Below, piece after piece: positions 7,641-16,642 of a DNA stretch of 64,000 nucleotides. Positions within the stretch are counted from its first letter, which is position 1; each line of letters starts with the position of its first letter. The notes beneath the pieces are model-generated. The model did not search any database and was not told the origin of the DNA. It worked only from the letters and a program-made list of their open reading frames with translations. The position numbers and the translations under genes are program-made. The stretch comes from Iningainema tapete BLCC-T55 (GTDB taxonomy: Bacteria > Cyanobacteriota > Cyanobacteriia > Cyanobacteriales > Nostocaceae), in NCBI RefSeq assembly GCF_014698965.1, contig NZ_JACXAE010000078.1, forward strand, positions 1 through 64,000. Direction: 5' to 3'.

Positions 7641-8849
7641 CTAAGTAGTCGTTCTCACTGTTCGATTGAATGAGGTGACGACTCCGGTTAGTAGCATTGT
7701 GACTCCGGCAACGACAAACATTAGTGTGAGATTAATGTCCATCAAAAATCCAGCAGCCGCCTGTGAGAAAGGATCAAGAGCAACAGCGCTAAACGTTAGT
7801 AAGCCCATCATGCGTCCTTGCATCTCGGCATTTGTTTGCTGCTGAAGCCAAGCGATCGCAATCACACTGACAAATCCCCCGCCTAATCCCATAAATACAA
7901 TGACGCTATATGCCATCCATGCTTGCTGCACAAATCCCAATCCGACAGTTCCAATCCCCAAGCTGTAAGCCAGCAGCACTAATGTCAATCCAGGAGTTTT
8001 TATAGACTTAATTTGACTGGTAATAAGTACGCCCAGAAATGCACCGACACCAAAAGCCGCTTGCATATAGCCATAAGTCGTTGCACTTCCCCCAAATCTG
8101 AGTTCAACAAGTTTAGCCACACCCACAACTAAAGGTCCCAATGTGGCAAGATTAAGCATGGCGATGATCAGCAGGCTGATGCGGATGGGAGGATTCTTCC
8201 AGGCATAGCGTAATCCTTCGACAATTTCACCCAATAGCTGCTGAAAGGAAGAAACTGATGGATTTTGTACATTTTTAGGTTGTCGGATGAAGTAAAGAAA
8301 AAGCCCTCCTAACGCGAACAATACTGTATTGATGGTGAAAGCGATGGCTAACCCAAAACCACCAATAATCAACCCCGCTGCCGCAGGTGCAATCACGTTG
8401 GTAATTTGCTCTCCTCCCTGCATCAAAGCATGGGCTTTCATCAACAAAGATTTATCAATCAGTCGTGGTAATGCTGAAAGCGTTGCTGGATACAAGAAAG
8501 CATCCGAGATACCAAAGATACCTGCAACAATGATCAGGTATCCAAGTTGAATGGCGTTAAACCAAAGTAGAGCAGCAACAATGCCAACGAGAATTGTGTT
8601 GATGAGGACAGAGAATGTCGCGATCCGATAGGGTGATTCGCGATCGCTAATAGCTCCCCCAACTAATGTGAGTAAGGCGCGTGGAACAGCGGCTGCTAGT
8701 AAGACGGTTGCGATCGCCACACCCGATCCAGTCTTCTGTAGTACAAGCCACGTTAACGCTACAATCCAAAACTGTACAGCACAGAGAATAAGTGATTGTC
8801 CCACCCAGAGAAGGCGAAAGTTAGGAATTTGTAATAAATGCTTCGCCAT
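7641..8849 (-). CDS. MFS efflux transporter
   Basis: A major facilitator superfamily protein of about 402 residues with around 12 membrane segments, similar to MFS_3/EntS-like drug or siderophore exporters (…ISDRESPYRIATFSV… A-like motif after TM2). ATG 8849 is chosen because AAGGA lies 9 nt upstream; a frame extension to 8876 adds MCFQFKEEQ without such a site. It lies about 105 bp downstream of the P450 gene, same strand, separated by a hairpin. Joint transcription with the P450 is plausible: the P450 may modify, and the MFS export, a small molecule. The substrate is unknown. Confidence 0.85.
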   Translation of the reverse strand: MAKHLLQIPNFRLLWVGQSLILCAVQFWIVALTWLVLQKTGSGVAIATVLLAAAVPRALLTLVGGAISDRESPYRIATFSVLINTILVGIVAALLWFNAIQLGYLIIVAGIFGISDAFLYPATLSALPRLIDKSLLMKAHALMQGGEQITNVIAPAAAGLIIGGFGLAIAFTINTVLFALGGLFLYFIRQPKNVQNPSVSSFQQLLGEIVEGLRYAWKNPPIRISLLIIAMLNLATLGPLVVGVAKLVELRFGGSATTYGYMQAAFGVGAFLGVLITSQIKSIKTPGLTLVLLAYSLGIGTVGLGFVQQAWMAYSVIVFMGLGGGFVSVIAIAWLQQQTNAEMQGRMMGLLTFSAVALDPFSQAAAGFLMDINLTLMFVVAGVTMLLTGVVTSFNRTVRTTT

Positions 8850-8905
8850 TTGTTCTTCCTTAAATTGGAAACACATTTTTTAAATCGAATGTTTGTTATA
8901 AAATA

Positions 8906-8940
8906 ATGCAGCAGCAAAGGGAAATATTTGACTGCTGCAT
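8906..8940 (-). terminator. Hairpin between the P450 and MFS genes
   Basis: ATGCAGCAG (8906-8914) pairs with CTGCTGCAT (8932-8940). Read on the minus strand it is followed by TTATTTTATAAC, so it may act as a partial terminator between the P450 and MFS genes. Confidence 0.45.
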
Positions 8941-8953
8941 CACCCTCACTTGA

Positions 8954-10096
8954 CTAGAACAGAACTGGCAGTGCTTTCAACCCATGTACATCCTTAGTAG
9001 CGTTCGGCTCTAACTTCGCATCTTGGGTAATGCGTAGATTGGGCAACCGCTCAAGTACTGCCCGTAACCCAATGGTGGCTTCCAGTCGAGCCAGAGGCGC
9101 ACCCAAGCAGAAGTGAATACCATTGCCAAAAGCAACATGTTCATTTGGTTGGCGATCAATCACAAACTCATCCGCCCGCTCAAACTGCCGTTCATCCCGG
9201 TTTGCCGAGCCAAGGCAGACTTGAATCAGTTGTCCTGCTGGAATGGTTTGATTACCAATTTGGGTTTCAACTTTAGTGAGACGAGAAATCATTTGCACAG
9301 GTGAGCGGTAGCGCAGCACCTCTTCAATTGCCAATGGTAGCAAGGTTGGCTCATTCTTGAGTCGCTCATACGCCAATGGGTACTCATGGAAGCAGACGAT
9401 CGCATTTGCCAACAAGTTTGTCGTAGTTTCATTACCTGCCACCAACAGCACCATGCAGAAATCCACAAGCTCTTGGGCAGTCAGCTTTTCGCCTCCCTCA
9501 TGGGCAGCAATCAAATCACTAACTAAATCTTTGCCTTGTTTGCCTCGCCGTTGCTCTAACAAATCACGGAAGTAATCTCCCATTGCCCGATAAGCACTCT
9601 TGTCCTCTACCATAATACCGTCTGACCAGCGTTTGAAATCTTCGCGCTCTTCAATGGGAATGCCGAGAATTTCAGCAATGACAATCACAGGTAAGGGAAT
9701 GCTGAAGTCATGAATAAAGTCCATCCGTCCTTGTTCAAACACGCGATCGATTAGTTCGTGGGCAAGCTCTGCTATACGCGGTGCAAGTAACTCGACACGC
9801 CGCTGCGTGAATACTTGCGCTACCAAAGTGCGGAGCGATCGATGCTTGGGTGGATCGGTAAAGTTGAGGCTTTGGGTGAAATCTGTCTGTTCGGGCGGAT
9901 GAGGAACTTTGGACGAGAATGTTTGCCAATCGCTGAGAATGCGCTTCACATCCTGGTAATTGAACACGATCCAACTTTCACTAGTAGAGTCATAAAAGAC
10001 GGGAGACTCGCGGCGCATCTTGGCATACCAGGGAAAGAGATTGTCTAAGAGTTGAAAGTCTTGCTTTTTGTCGAGCGACTGTTGATTCAATTGCAT
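8954..10096 (-). CDS. Cytochrome P450 (bacterial class I type)
   Basis: A haem-thiolate monooxygenase of 380 residues, soluble. The I-helix motif AGNETTT (220-226), ExxR (E259-R262), and the haem loop FGNGIHFCLG with Cys330 as thiolate ligand are all intact. Size and sequence resemble CYP107/CYP105-like bacterial enzymes that oxidise secondary metabolites or xenobiotics. AGGAG lies 8 nt before ATG 10096. Two TetR-type palindromes lie upstream at 10235-10285 and an MFS gene follows. Redox partners are not encoded nearby. Family identification is firm; the substrate is not known. Confidence 0.93.
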   Translation of the reverse strand: MQLNQQSLDKKQDFQLLDNLFPWYAKMRRESPVFYDSTSESWIVFNYQDVKRILSDWQTFSSKVPHPPEQTDFTQSLNFTDPPKHRSLRTLVAQVFTQRRVELLAPRIAELAHELIDRVFEQGRMDFIHDFSIPLPVIVIAEILGIPIEEREDFKRWSDGIMVEDKSAYRAMGDYFRDLLEQRRGKQGKDLVSDLIAAHEGGEKLTAQELVDFCMVLLVAGNETTTNLLANAIVCFHEYPLAYERLKNEPTLLPLAIEEVLRYRSPVQMISRLTKVETQIGNQTIPAGQLIQVCLGSANRDERQFERADEFVIDRQPNEHVAFGNGIHFCLGAPLARLEATIGLRAVLERLPNLRITQDAKLEPNATKDVHGLKALPVLF

Positions 10097-10234
10097 TTTG
10101 CATCTCCTAGAATTTAAACATCAAGAAAATTTGCAGCGCAAACTAACCGAAGGAGCGCAACATCACGTTGCGTTCATTGGCTATGTCAACACAAACTGTG
10201 TGGAAACCAGTGGAGGTTAAACCAGTTACAATTT

Positions 10235-10248
10235 ACCGTCTAGACGGT
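10235..10248. promoter_or_regulatory. TetR-type operator 1 upstream of the P450 gene
   Basis: ACCGTCTAGACGGT is a perfect 14-bp palindrome about 140 bp upstream of the P450 start. A near-identical copy follows at 10272-10285, centre-to-centre distance 37 bp. The form is typical of TetR-family operators. Confidence 0.65.
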
Positions 10249-10271
10249 GTACATTAATTTAATTTAACTTT

Positions 10272-10285
10272 ACCGTCCAGACGGT
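10272..10285. promoter_or_regulatory. TetR-type operator 2 upstream of the P450 gene
   Basis: ACCGTCCAGACGGT differs from the palindrome at 10235-10248 at one central base. No tetR gene lies within 10 kb on either side, and the operators of the three TetR genes in this window have different half-sites. Confidence 0.65.
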
Positions 10286-10339
10286 TTTATGTCAAGAGAG
10301 TTTGTCGATTTTTTAAATTAGCATCTGCGTTCTTCACCT

Positions 10340-10364
10340 CGTTCCCAGTCTCCGACTGGGAACG
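10340..10364. repeat. Intergenic palindromic repeat
   Basis: CGTTCCCAGTC and GACTGGGAACG form an 11-bp perfect stem with a TCC loop. The wider 10097-10504 intergenic region holds this hairpin, the two TetR-type palindromes and no open frame of note; GGGAAACGAGG near 10431 partly repeats the arm. Confidence 0.7.
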
Positions 10365-10504
10365 CCCTTTGGGAAGGCTGCTGCCTCCGGTTCTGACGAC
10401 ACCGCCATATCAGAATTTCCAGGTTCTACCGGGAAACGAGGTTTGAAAAGGGTTTTTGCGATCGCTTGACCTTCAAGACAATCGCTACAAAGATGGACGA
10501 GATA

Positions 10505-11647
10505 TTACTGTTTAGTTTCAATTCCTCGATTAATTGCAGCACGATAGGTGTCAACTACATGATTTGGCAGCAAATCGCCGTTCTGAGATAAAAATGACCA
10601 TTCTTGTCCAATATGAATGTAGATACCCAAAGTATTGGTAGGTGGCACCAAGTTAAACGCATCAGCATTGTTAACAACGCGGTAACTGTTGGGAATCATT
10701 TTATTGTGCAATTTGGCAAAAGTTGCATCACCTACACGGGGACTGGCGTATACATACAATTGCAGTTGCTTCCTCAGTTGAGGTACATTTAGTGCTATAT
10801 CAAGAGCTGCAAGAGTAGCTAGAGCAGCTCCTAAACTGTGTCCAGAAATGTAACAAGGCACTGATGGATTTAGTTTCTTAGCTATTTCTCGTGGAATTGG
10901 CTCAATGATTTCGTGGTAATTGTCTAAAAAGCCTAAATGTATTTTGCCACAGTGTTGACCAGAAATTGGATCGGTGTAATCCTTTTGAAAGGCAGTCAGA
11001 TTGTTAATCCACTCTACACGGGTTTGAGAACCACGAAATACAATAATGTTGTTGGTTTTTGAAGTTAGCACAAATCCAATGTAGACAGAAACTTTTTGTC
11101 TTAGTTTGACAATTTCTTTTACAGTCTTCTTCACCTGATTTTGTGCAGAATTGACATCGCGTTCTACCGGATCTTGACTATTGCTTTGAGCCGTAGTTGG
11201 TACTTCAACCTCAATGTTTTCTTCAGTCTCTACGTCATTTCCTTTGAAGGAGGCAATTTGAGTGTAGCCATCAAGTTTACTGCTATAATTTTTGAGGGAT
11301 TTAATCGAGCCGTCATAGTCAGGATCGACTTTACCTTTCAAGTACTGTTCGGTGGCAATTCGACTGCACAAAATCAGTAATTTAGAAGTTTCCCGATTAT
11401 AAGGAATTTTCGGTGGCGTGAGTTTTACTGATGCTTGAATTGCTTTGCCTTGGTTAATTTTACGAGCATCAGCTTCAAATGTTGCTTCAAGCAAACTATC
11501 TGTATCTCTTGGAGTTTTTTCTACCAGGGCTTCCAACTTTTTTTGGCGCTCATACGCAGCCTTTCTCTGCAAATATTCTGTTCCGATTGTTGATGTAATT
11601 CCGGCTGCCATGCCTCCAATTAATATTTGTCGCCGCTTCAACTTCAT
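10505..11647 (-). CDS. Lipase, class 3 (alpha/beta hydrolase)
   Basis: A secreted or membrane-associated triacylglycerol-lipase-like enzyme of 380 residues. The nucleophile elbow GHSLG places Ser271; Asp329 (NNADAFNLVPP) and His363 (PNHVVDTY) complete the triad. FRGSQ near 204-208 is the family's oxyanion block. The N-terminus (KRRQILIGGMAAGITST) resembles a twin-Arg-like or hydrophobic export signal, with RR at positions 5-6. Residues 130-175 are a low-complexity insertion. A 167-residue membrane protein lies just upstream on the same strand. Confidence 0.88.
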   Translation of the reverse strand: MKLKRRQILIGGMAAGITSTIGTEYLQRKAAYERQKKLEALVEKTPRDTDSLLEATFEADARKINQGKAIQASVKLTPPKIPYNRETSKLLILCSRIATEQYLKGKVDPDYDGSIKSLKNYSSKLDGYTQIASFKGNDVETEENIEVEVPTTAQSNSQDPVERDVNSAQNQVKKTVKEIVKLRQKVSVYIGFVLTSKTNNIIVFRGSQTRVEWINNLTAFQKDYTDPISGQHCGKIHLGFLDNYHEIIEPIPREIAKKLNPSVPCYISGHSLGAALATLAALDIALNVPQLRKQLQLYVYASPRVGDATFAKLHNKMIPNSYRVVNNADAFNLVPPTNTLGIYIHIGQEWSFLSQNGDLLPNHVVDTYRAAINRGIETKQ

Positions 11648-11694
11648 ATTTATAATTTTATCTAAGTTTGATATTATTGAATCAGTTTATCTAT

Positions 11695-12165
11695 CTAAGA
11701 TGGTGGCAGTTGTTTTGTATAAATTCCAATCAAAGATTGAAAATAAAATTGGTTTGTCACTTGCCCTAGTACCCATGTTAAAGTAAACAAAGCTGCTGCC
11801 AACGCAAAACCTCCAACGTAAGGAATAAATACTCCTATAGTAATCATCGTTAACCATGCCATCAACGCTATGGCAAAAGCACCTATCCAGCCAAAAATAT
11901 TCCCGGCGATCGCCAATGCATCCTTTGCTTTGGGAAAATCCCACTTTGCCCCGATATTACGTATCATTTTGATGATGAAGATTGCGGCAACTAACAACTT
12001 TAGGGTGAACAGTCGGGGAATGGGAATGAGTCCTAATATTGCATTACCCAGCGCATAGTCTAGGATCATGTGGCGAATTTTCCGCAAGCGTATCACTAAG
12101 CTAATTTCGGTCAAAGTTGGTTCAACTGGTGTACTAGAGTTTTCTCTTGATGAATTTTTTGACAT
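11695..12165 (-). CDS. Hypothetical membrane protein
   Basis: About 156 residues with a polar N-terminus and around three hydrophobic segments (LKLLVAAIFIIKM, IFGWIGAFAIALMAWLTMI, GGFALAAALFTLTW). I do not recognise a characterised family. ATG 12165 is preferred over a frame extension to 12198. It precedes the lipase gene on the same strand by 47 bp, so the two are probably co-transcribed. Two hairpin repeats lie directly upstream. Confidence 0.65.
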   Translation of the reverse strand: MSKNSSRENSSTPVEPTLTEISLVIRLRKIRHMILDYALGNAILGLIPIPRLFTLKLLVAAIFIIKMIRNIGAKWDFPKAKDALAIAGNIFGWIGAFAIALMAWLTMITIGVFIPYVGGFALAAALFTLTWVLGQVTNQFYFQSLIGIYTKQLPPS

Positions 12166-12180
12166 GGGTATTTTAGTACG

Positions 12181-12229
12181 CCTTGAACTGAAGTTCAAGG
12201 CTAGTAGTTCAAGTCCGTTTTAACGGACT
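12181..12229. repeat. Two adjacent small hairpins
   Basis: CCTTGAACT/AGTTCAAGG (12181-12189, 12192-12200) and AGTCCGTT/AACGGACT (12212-12219, 12222-12229) are two perfect inverted repeats. They resemble dispersed cyanobacterial intergenic palindromes and could also terminate transcription from the upstream gene. Confidence 0.6.
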
Positions 12230-12281
12230 GAAAGATTGACGCACTCAGCTGTCTTCTGACTTAAGCTTTTAGCCAAGAAAT

Positions 12282-13157
12282 TTATGTCTTGGACAACCAC
12301 ACCGCTAAATTACGTACATAAGTTTTAATATCATCTAGGGCGCGTGGCTCTTTTTTCATGCCATCACCAGGCGGCTCATCGACAAAACTGGGACAACCTT
12401 TTTCAATATCCCAGTTGTAATCGGCAAAATGGTGGAAAGTTGATTCAGACACAACACGTCCAGGTGTATCTTTGGTACTTTCAAAGATAACAGCAAGGTT
12501 AAATGGGCGATCGCTAACTTTGCTTTTGCCTGTAGCTATTACTCTGGCATTTTCTACATCTTTTGGTACTCCCACACCACCTTCATGGGGATGGGCGGGG
12601 AAAAATTCAATTACCCCACTAGGCGCTTGGGGGTTGTGTAAAAGTTCGTGAATCGGTTGTGTCGGGGTAATGATTTGATAGTCGCCGTTGCTGCCAGAAT
12701 GGTAATTAGGCCAAGAAATATAGGTTGTGTAGGGATCGTCAATACAACGGCGAGACTCTTCAGGATCGGGATTTTTAGTATGGAAAAAGTTTGCCGTACC
12801 AATATCTTCTAGATTACAGATACACGAACCTAAATCTTGATGGTCACGCGCTACTAGCATACCACCACCACGTTGCCGAAATCGAGCGATCGCCTCCACT
12901 TCTTTTTGTGTCAATCCACCCCCAATATCTACTGCGAATAGCCACAATTCGTCAAACTCAGAGCTGTCAATGTTGCTTAAAATGGGATCGTCGTCATCTG
13001 ATTGGCGATCGCGTGCCGTCACTTCAAACAAAGGATTTCCCGCTTCGTCTTTTAAAGATGCCAGATATTCGTGTAACAGCGAGAAACGGGAGATATTCCA
13101 GTCATCTTCCGCCGGGGGAATAGTCGTCTGTAATAGAATCCGAATTGGTTTTTGCAT
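12282..13157 (-). CDS. GATase1/ThuA-like domain protein, function unknown
   Basis: A soluble protein of about 291 residues (ATG 13157). It starts with a beta strand (KPIRILLQTTIPP) and has a flavodoxin-like core (FDELWLFAVDIGGGLTQKEVEAI…RFRQRGGGMLVARDHQDLG), reminiscent of ThuA and class I glutamine amidotransferase-like folds. I see no GATase Cys-His-Glu triad. Several His-rich turns (FFPAHPHEGG, STFHHFADYNWD) could bind metal. A frame extension to 13217 runs into a repeat and is rejected. A biochemical role cannot be given. Confidence 0.65.
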   Translation of the reverse strand: MQKPIRILLQTTIPPAEDDWNISRFSLLHEYLASLKDEAGNPLFEVTARDRQSDDDDPILSNIDSSEFDELWLFAVDIGGGLTQKEVEAIARFRQRGGGMLVARDHQDLGSCICNLEDIGTANFFHTKNPDPEESRRCIDDPYTTYISWPNYHSGSNGDYQIITPTQPIHELLHNPQAPSGVIEFFPAHPHEGGVGVPKDVENARVIATGKSKVSDRPFNLAVIFESTKDTPGRVVSESTFHHFADYNWDIEKGCPSFVDEPPGDGMKKEPRALDDIKTYVRNLAVWLSKT

Positions 13158-13190
13158 GGCTGTTTGTACCGCAAACCCATAAAGATTATA

Positions 13191-13258
13191 GAACCACAGA
13201 TAAACACAGATGCACACAGATTAATTTATCTGTGTTTATCTGTGTGCATCTGTGGTTC
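13191..13258. repeat. 68-bp imperfect palindrome (CACAGAT repeat)
   Basis: GAACCACAGAT…ATCTGTGGTTC. The arms are built of repeated ACACAGAT units and can pair over nearly the whole length around a short AATT centre. A related copy is at 46694-46750. It is a dispersed intergenic repeat. Confidence 0.8.
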
Positions 13259-13262
13259 TTAC

Positions 13263-14318
13263 TTATCCATTTGCCTTGCTACTTGGAGACTCTTCTGGTA
13301 TAATCTCAAGGAGCATTTTTCGATTTCCACGCAGGATAGTTAAGGGCGAGCGCACACCGACTTGCTCGTGCGTTAACACTTTATGCAAATCGTCGATACT
13401 AGCAAGTGGTTGATTGTGGAAACCGACAATTACATCGCCTTCCACCAAACCGGCTTTCTGTGCTGGACTTTTCTCCTCAACAGAAATCACCAAAATACCG
13501 CTTTCCACAGACAATTCATGGAATAGTACCACGCGACGAGGTATTTGTACGTTTTGTCCTCCTACCCCGATGTAGCCTCGCCGAACTTTACCATATTTCA
13601 TTAACGCTGGAATAACCATCTTTGCAGTGTTAATTGGGACAGCAAAGCAGATACCTTGTGCGGAGATAATTACGGCTGTGTTAATGCCAATAACTTCACC
13701 GTGAGAGGTAACTAGTGGTCCACCAGAGTTACCAGGGTTGAGTGCAGCATCAGTTTGAATGATGTTATCAATCAGTCTACCAGAACGGGATCGAAAAGAA
13801 CGTCCGATCGCGCTGATCACTCCACTAGTTACGGTAGTTTGGAAACCGTATGGGTTGCCAATAGCGATCGCTAATTGCCCAACACGTAAAGATTGAGAAT
13901 CGCCCAAACTTGCTGCAACTAAGTTTGGCGCATTAATTCTAATCACTGCCAAATCAGTATCTGGGTCATCACCAATCAACTGTGCAGTATAATTACGACC
14001 ATCTGCAAGAGTTACCTCAATAGTCCTGGCATCATGGACAACATGGCTGTTGGTTAAAATGTAGCCATCGCGTGTGAAAATGAAGCCAGAACCATTACCT
14101 CCTACTTCTGGCGTGGGCTGATTGTAGCGCCGTCGTCCTTGTAGTTGTCTTTTGACATCAATATTGACAACCGCTGGACTAACTTTTTCAACTACACTAA
14201 TAACCGCTTGAGAATAAGCATCAAGTAGTTGTTCATCAGCAGTAGCAGCATTTTGAGAGACTTTCATCCCTTTATTGTTGTAGTTATCGTTTGATAAAAG
14301 TTGTAGATTTCCTACCAT
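13263..14318 (-). CDS. HtrA/Deg-type serine protease with one PDZ domain
   Basis: A trypsin-like protease of 351 residues. The triad is His92 (TNSHVV), Asp122 (DTDLAV) and Ser198 (NPGNSGGP), all intact. A PDZ domain follows at about 245-340 (RRGYIGVGG…AGLVEGDVIVGF). AGGAG 8 nt before ATG 14318 supports the start. No signal peptide or membrane anchor is visible, unlike HhoA/HhoB/HtrA of cyanobacteria, so it may act in the cytoplasm. It stands alone, between a flavoprotein and the GATase-like gene. Confidence 0.9.
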   Translation of the reverse strand: MVGNLQLLSNDNYNNKGMKVSQNAATADEQLLDAYSQAVISVVEKVSPAVVNIDVKRQLQGRRRYNQPTPEVGGNGSGFIFTRDGYILTNSHVVHDARTIEVTLADGRNYTAQLIGDDPDTDLAVIRINAPNLVAASLGDSQSLRVGQLAIAIGNPYGFQTTVTSGVISAIGRSFRSRSGRLIDNIIQTDAALNPGNSGGPLVTSHGEVIGINTAVIISAQGICFAVPINTAKMVIPALMKYGKVRRGYIGVGGQNVQIPRRVVLFHELSVESGILVISVEEKSPAQKAGLVEGDVIVGFHNQPLASIDDLHKVLTHEQVGVRSPLTILRGNRKMLLEIIPEESPSSKANG

Positions 14319-14399
14319 GCCCGCTACTCCTGTCTTGTTGCGATGAGGGGAAATATTGTTGTTTTTTTATCTTGACAACAAAACCCCTATTTCGACAAC

Positions 14400-15773
14400 T
14401 TACTTATTTGGACATGTAGGCATATCCTCTCCAACAAGCAGACGTGCTAGACTGGGTAAACCCTCGCCATAGGTAGGATGAATATGAACAGACTGTTCCA
14501 ACAACTGCCAAGTAGCTTTGGCTTCCATCAGGGACAAAAACACGTGTACTAGCTCAGCAGTCTCGTAACCTACTAGCGTTGCTCCCAGAATCTTATCTGT
14601 GTCTTCATCAACCACCATTCGATAAAAGCCGAATTTGTAATCCCACTCAATGGCACGAGCTATTTGATTTATGGGTAAGGTGACGGCGCGAGCTTTGATT
14701 CCCTGTTTTTGAGCTTGTTCTAAAGTCATCCCTACCCGCCCGACTTGAGGCTCTGTGTAAGTGGCATAACCAAGCACGCGATCGTTGCGAGTCCGGTTTT
14801 CACCACATAAAATTCCCTTTAAACGTCGATAGTCTTCCCAGGATACATGGGTGAAGGCTGGTTGCTTGGCAACATCACCAATCGCGTAGATACCAGAGCA
14901 GGTAGTTTGGAAACGGTCGTCGATTTTGACATAACCTTTCTCATCTAACTCTACACCAGTAGCAGCAACGTTGAGCGCATTGGTGTTGGGTTTGCGTCCA
15001 GTAGCAACTAATAAAGCTTCTCCTTGAAGTTGTTCACCGTTGCTAAGGGTTAAGGTAAATATACCATCATGAACAACTTTCTCAACTTTTACGTTGAAGT
15101 GCAGCCCAATACCATCTTGTCTCAACGCTTCAGCTAGAGTTTCGCTTACATCTGGCTCTTCTCGATCTAAGAGGCGATCGCCCCTTACAATTATCTCAGT
15201 TTTGCTACCCAAACGAGCCAATCCTTGTCCCAATTCCAAACCAATATAACCACCCCCCATCACTAATAGACGCGGCGGTAACTCTTTTAAGTCAAAAAAG
15301 TTTCTATTTGTTAAGTATGGTGTACCTTCCAAACCATTAATTTCAGGTATTAACGATGATGTACCAGTATTGATTACGACTAAAGGGGCTTGAACTGTGA
15401 CTTCACCACCTGTAACTGTGCGCTCTCCACTAAAGGATGCTTCAGCACAGATAACGTTTACACCAGCACTTTCCAAACGCTTTTGAATTCCCTGGTTAAA
15501 ACTGTGGCGAATACTGCGTACTCGCTCCATAACTGCTGAAAAATCAACATCCACTTGAAAGCGGATACCTAAACTTTCTGCCTTACGCGCACGCCCGACT
15601 GTATGGGCTGCGGCTAAGAAAGCTTTGGATGGAGTGCAGCCGTAATTTATACAACTACCACCCAAAGAATCTCTTTCAAATAGTACAACGTTGCGACCTT
15701 CTTTTGCCAAGTCCACAGCCAAGGGGATACCACCCTGACCGCTACCGATTACAATTGCATCTACATTTTGCAT
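14400..15773 (-). CDS. FAD-dependent pyridine nucleotide-disulfide oxidoreductase (MerA/Lpd-like)
   Basis: A class I flavoprotein disulfide reductase of 457 residues. FAD-binding GSGQGG at 10-15, redox-active Cys41/Cys46 in GGSCINYGCTPSK, NAD(P)-binding GGGYIGLELG, second FAD motif GIYAIGDV, and the C-terminal HIHPTYGE with the catalytic His-Glu pair. Such cyanobacterial proteins are often annotated mercuric reductase, but the MerA heavy-metal domain and the C-terminal vicinal Cys pair are absent. The true substrate is uncertain (lipoamide is unlikely without a dehydrogenase complex nearby). Confidence 0.85.
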   Translation of the reverse strand: MQNVDAIVIGSGQGGIPLAVDLAKEGRNVVLFERDSLGGSCINYGCTPSKAFLAAAHTVGRARKAESLGIRFQVDVDFSAVMERVRSIRHSFNQGIQKRLESAGVNVICAEASFSGERTVTGGEVTVQAPLVVINTGTSSLIPEINGLEGTPYLTNRNFFDLKELPPRLLVMGGGYIGLELGQGLARLGSKTEIIVRGDRLLDREEPDVSETLAEALRQDGIGLHFNVKVEKVVHDGIFTLTLSNGEQLQGEALLVATGRKPNTNALNVAATGVELDEKGYVKIDDRFQTTCSGIYAIGDVAKQPAFTHVSWEDYRRLKGILCGENRTRNDRVLGYATYTEPQVGRVGMTLEQAQKQGIKARAVTLPINQIARAIEWDYKFGFYRMVVDEDTDKILGATLVGYETAELVHVFLSLMEAKATWQLLEQSVHIHPTYGEGLPSLARLLVGEDMPTCPNK

Positions 15774-15839
15774 ATTAATACTGAATTATTCTAGTATTTT
15801 TACAAAAATTTAGATTTTGGATTGAATATACAGCGCTTT

Positions 15840-15928
15840 GCATCTAAATGGAGTACACCCCTCCCTACCCTCCCCTTGCTAAGGCGAGGGTGCGCGATAG
15901 CACGGGTGGGGTATTTTTGTACTTCATA
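15840..15928. repeat. Dispersed intergenic repeat with GC-rich arms
   Basis: Around ACACCCCTCCC…GGGTGGGGT there are complementary C-rich and G-rich blocks enclosing CCTTGCTAAGGCGAGGG. The 200 bp between the flavoprotein and DUF937 genes hold nothing else. Confidence 0.45.
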
Positions 15929-15973
15929 AAGTTGAAATCTGCTGTAAAATCCAAAATCTATGGCTCCAAAATC

Positions 15974-16489
15974 CTACCGTCCTAAAAATCGACTAGCCAT
16001 ACCCATAGCGTCAGAGATATCAAAATCGCCATCATTGTCAGAATCCAAGAAAGTATTTAGGACTGAATTTCCTCCTAATTGAGAATTTGACCCAGTTTTC
16101 AAGAAATTCAGAACTATAGGAACCAATGTTGGTAGCAATTGTTGAACGATTCCCGCATTTAAGCCAGTGCGCTCTTGCACAATCTGAGCCACTTGTTGTT
16201 GCATTATACCAGAGAATAGCGAGTCAACGGCTGAGGGGTTAGGCGAAGTGCCGCCAAATTGATTCACTACAGATTGTGCGGCTTCATCACCTTCTGTGGC
16301 TCGCTTTTCTTGTAAAGAAGAACGGACAAAGTTACCGACAATACCCAAGGCAGATTGCATTGTTGAGGGATCTGTGCCTGTGTTATTGCTCAATTGCTGC
16401 ACAGTGTTGAGGATGTTACCCAATTGTCCGGCATTACCTTGCTGATTGGGATTGTCGAGCGCACCAATAATTGAGTCAAAAAGTCCCAT
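15974..16489 (-). CDS. DUF937-family protein with EF-hand-like loop
   Basis: A soluble protein of 171 residues starting MGLFDSIIGALDNP, typical of the DUF937/YidB-like family. It is Gln/Asn-rich and probably helical. Near the C-terminus DSDNDGDFDISD matches a calcium-binding EF-hand/dockerin-type loop. No signal peptide. The function is unknown; the acidic loop suggests Ca2+ sensitivity (inference). Confidence 0.8.
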   Translation of the reverse strand: MGLFDSIIGALDNPNQQGNAGQLGNILNTVQQLSNNTGTDPSTMQSALGIVGNFVRSSLQEKRATEGDEAAQSVVNQFGGTSPNPSAVDSLFSGIMQQQVAQIVQERTGLNAGIVQQLLPTLVPIVLNFLKTGSNSQLGGNSVLNTFLDSDNDGDFDISDAMGMASRFLGR

Positions 16490-16642
16490 ATATTTTTATC
16501 TCCCTAAATTATGTCACCAAAAACTAATTTTCACACGCAAGCTGCTACTTGGATCTGACTTTAAGGAGAATATAAGCTTTTTCGGTCTTGAGCGATCGCT
16601 TCTTTGCGGATACTATTCAAAACTGATATCTTGCTAGATGTT

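Noticed and set aside
14400-15773. Mercuric reductase, mer operon
   Set aside because: No merR, merT or merP nearby, no heavy-metal domain and no C-terminal Cys pair; only general disulfide-oxidoreductase assignment kept.
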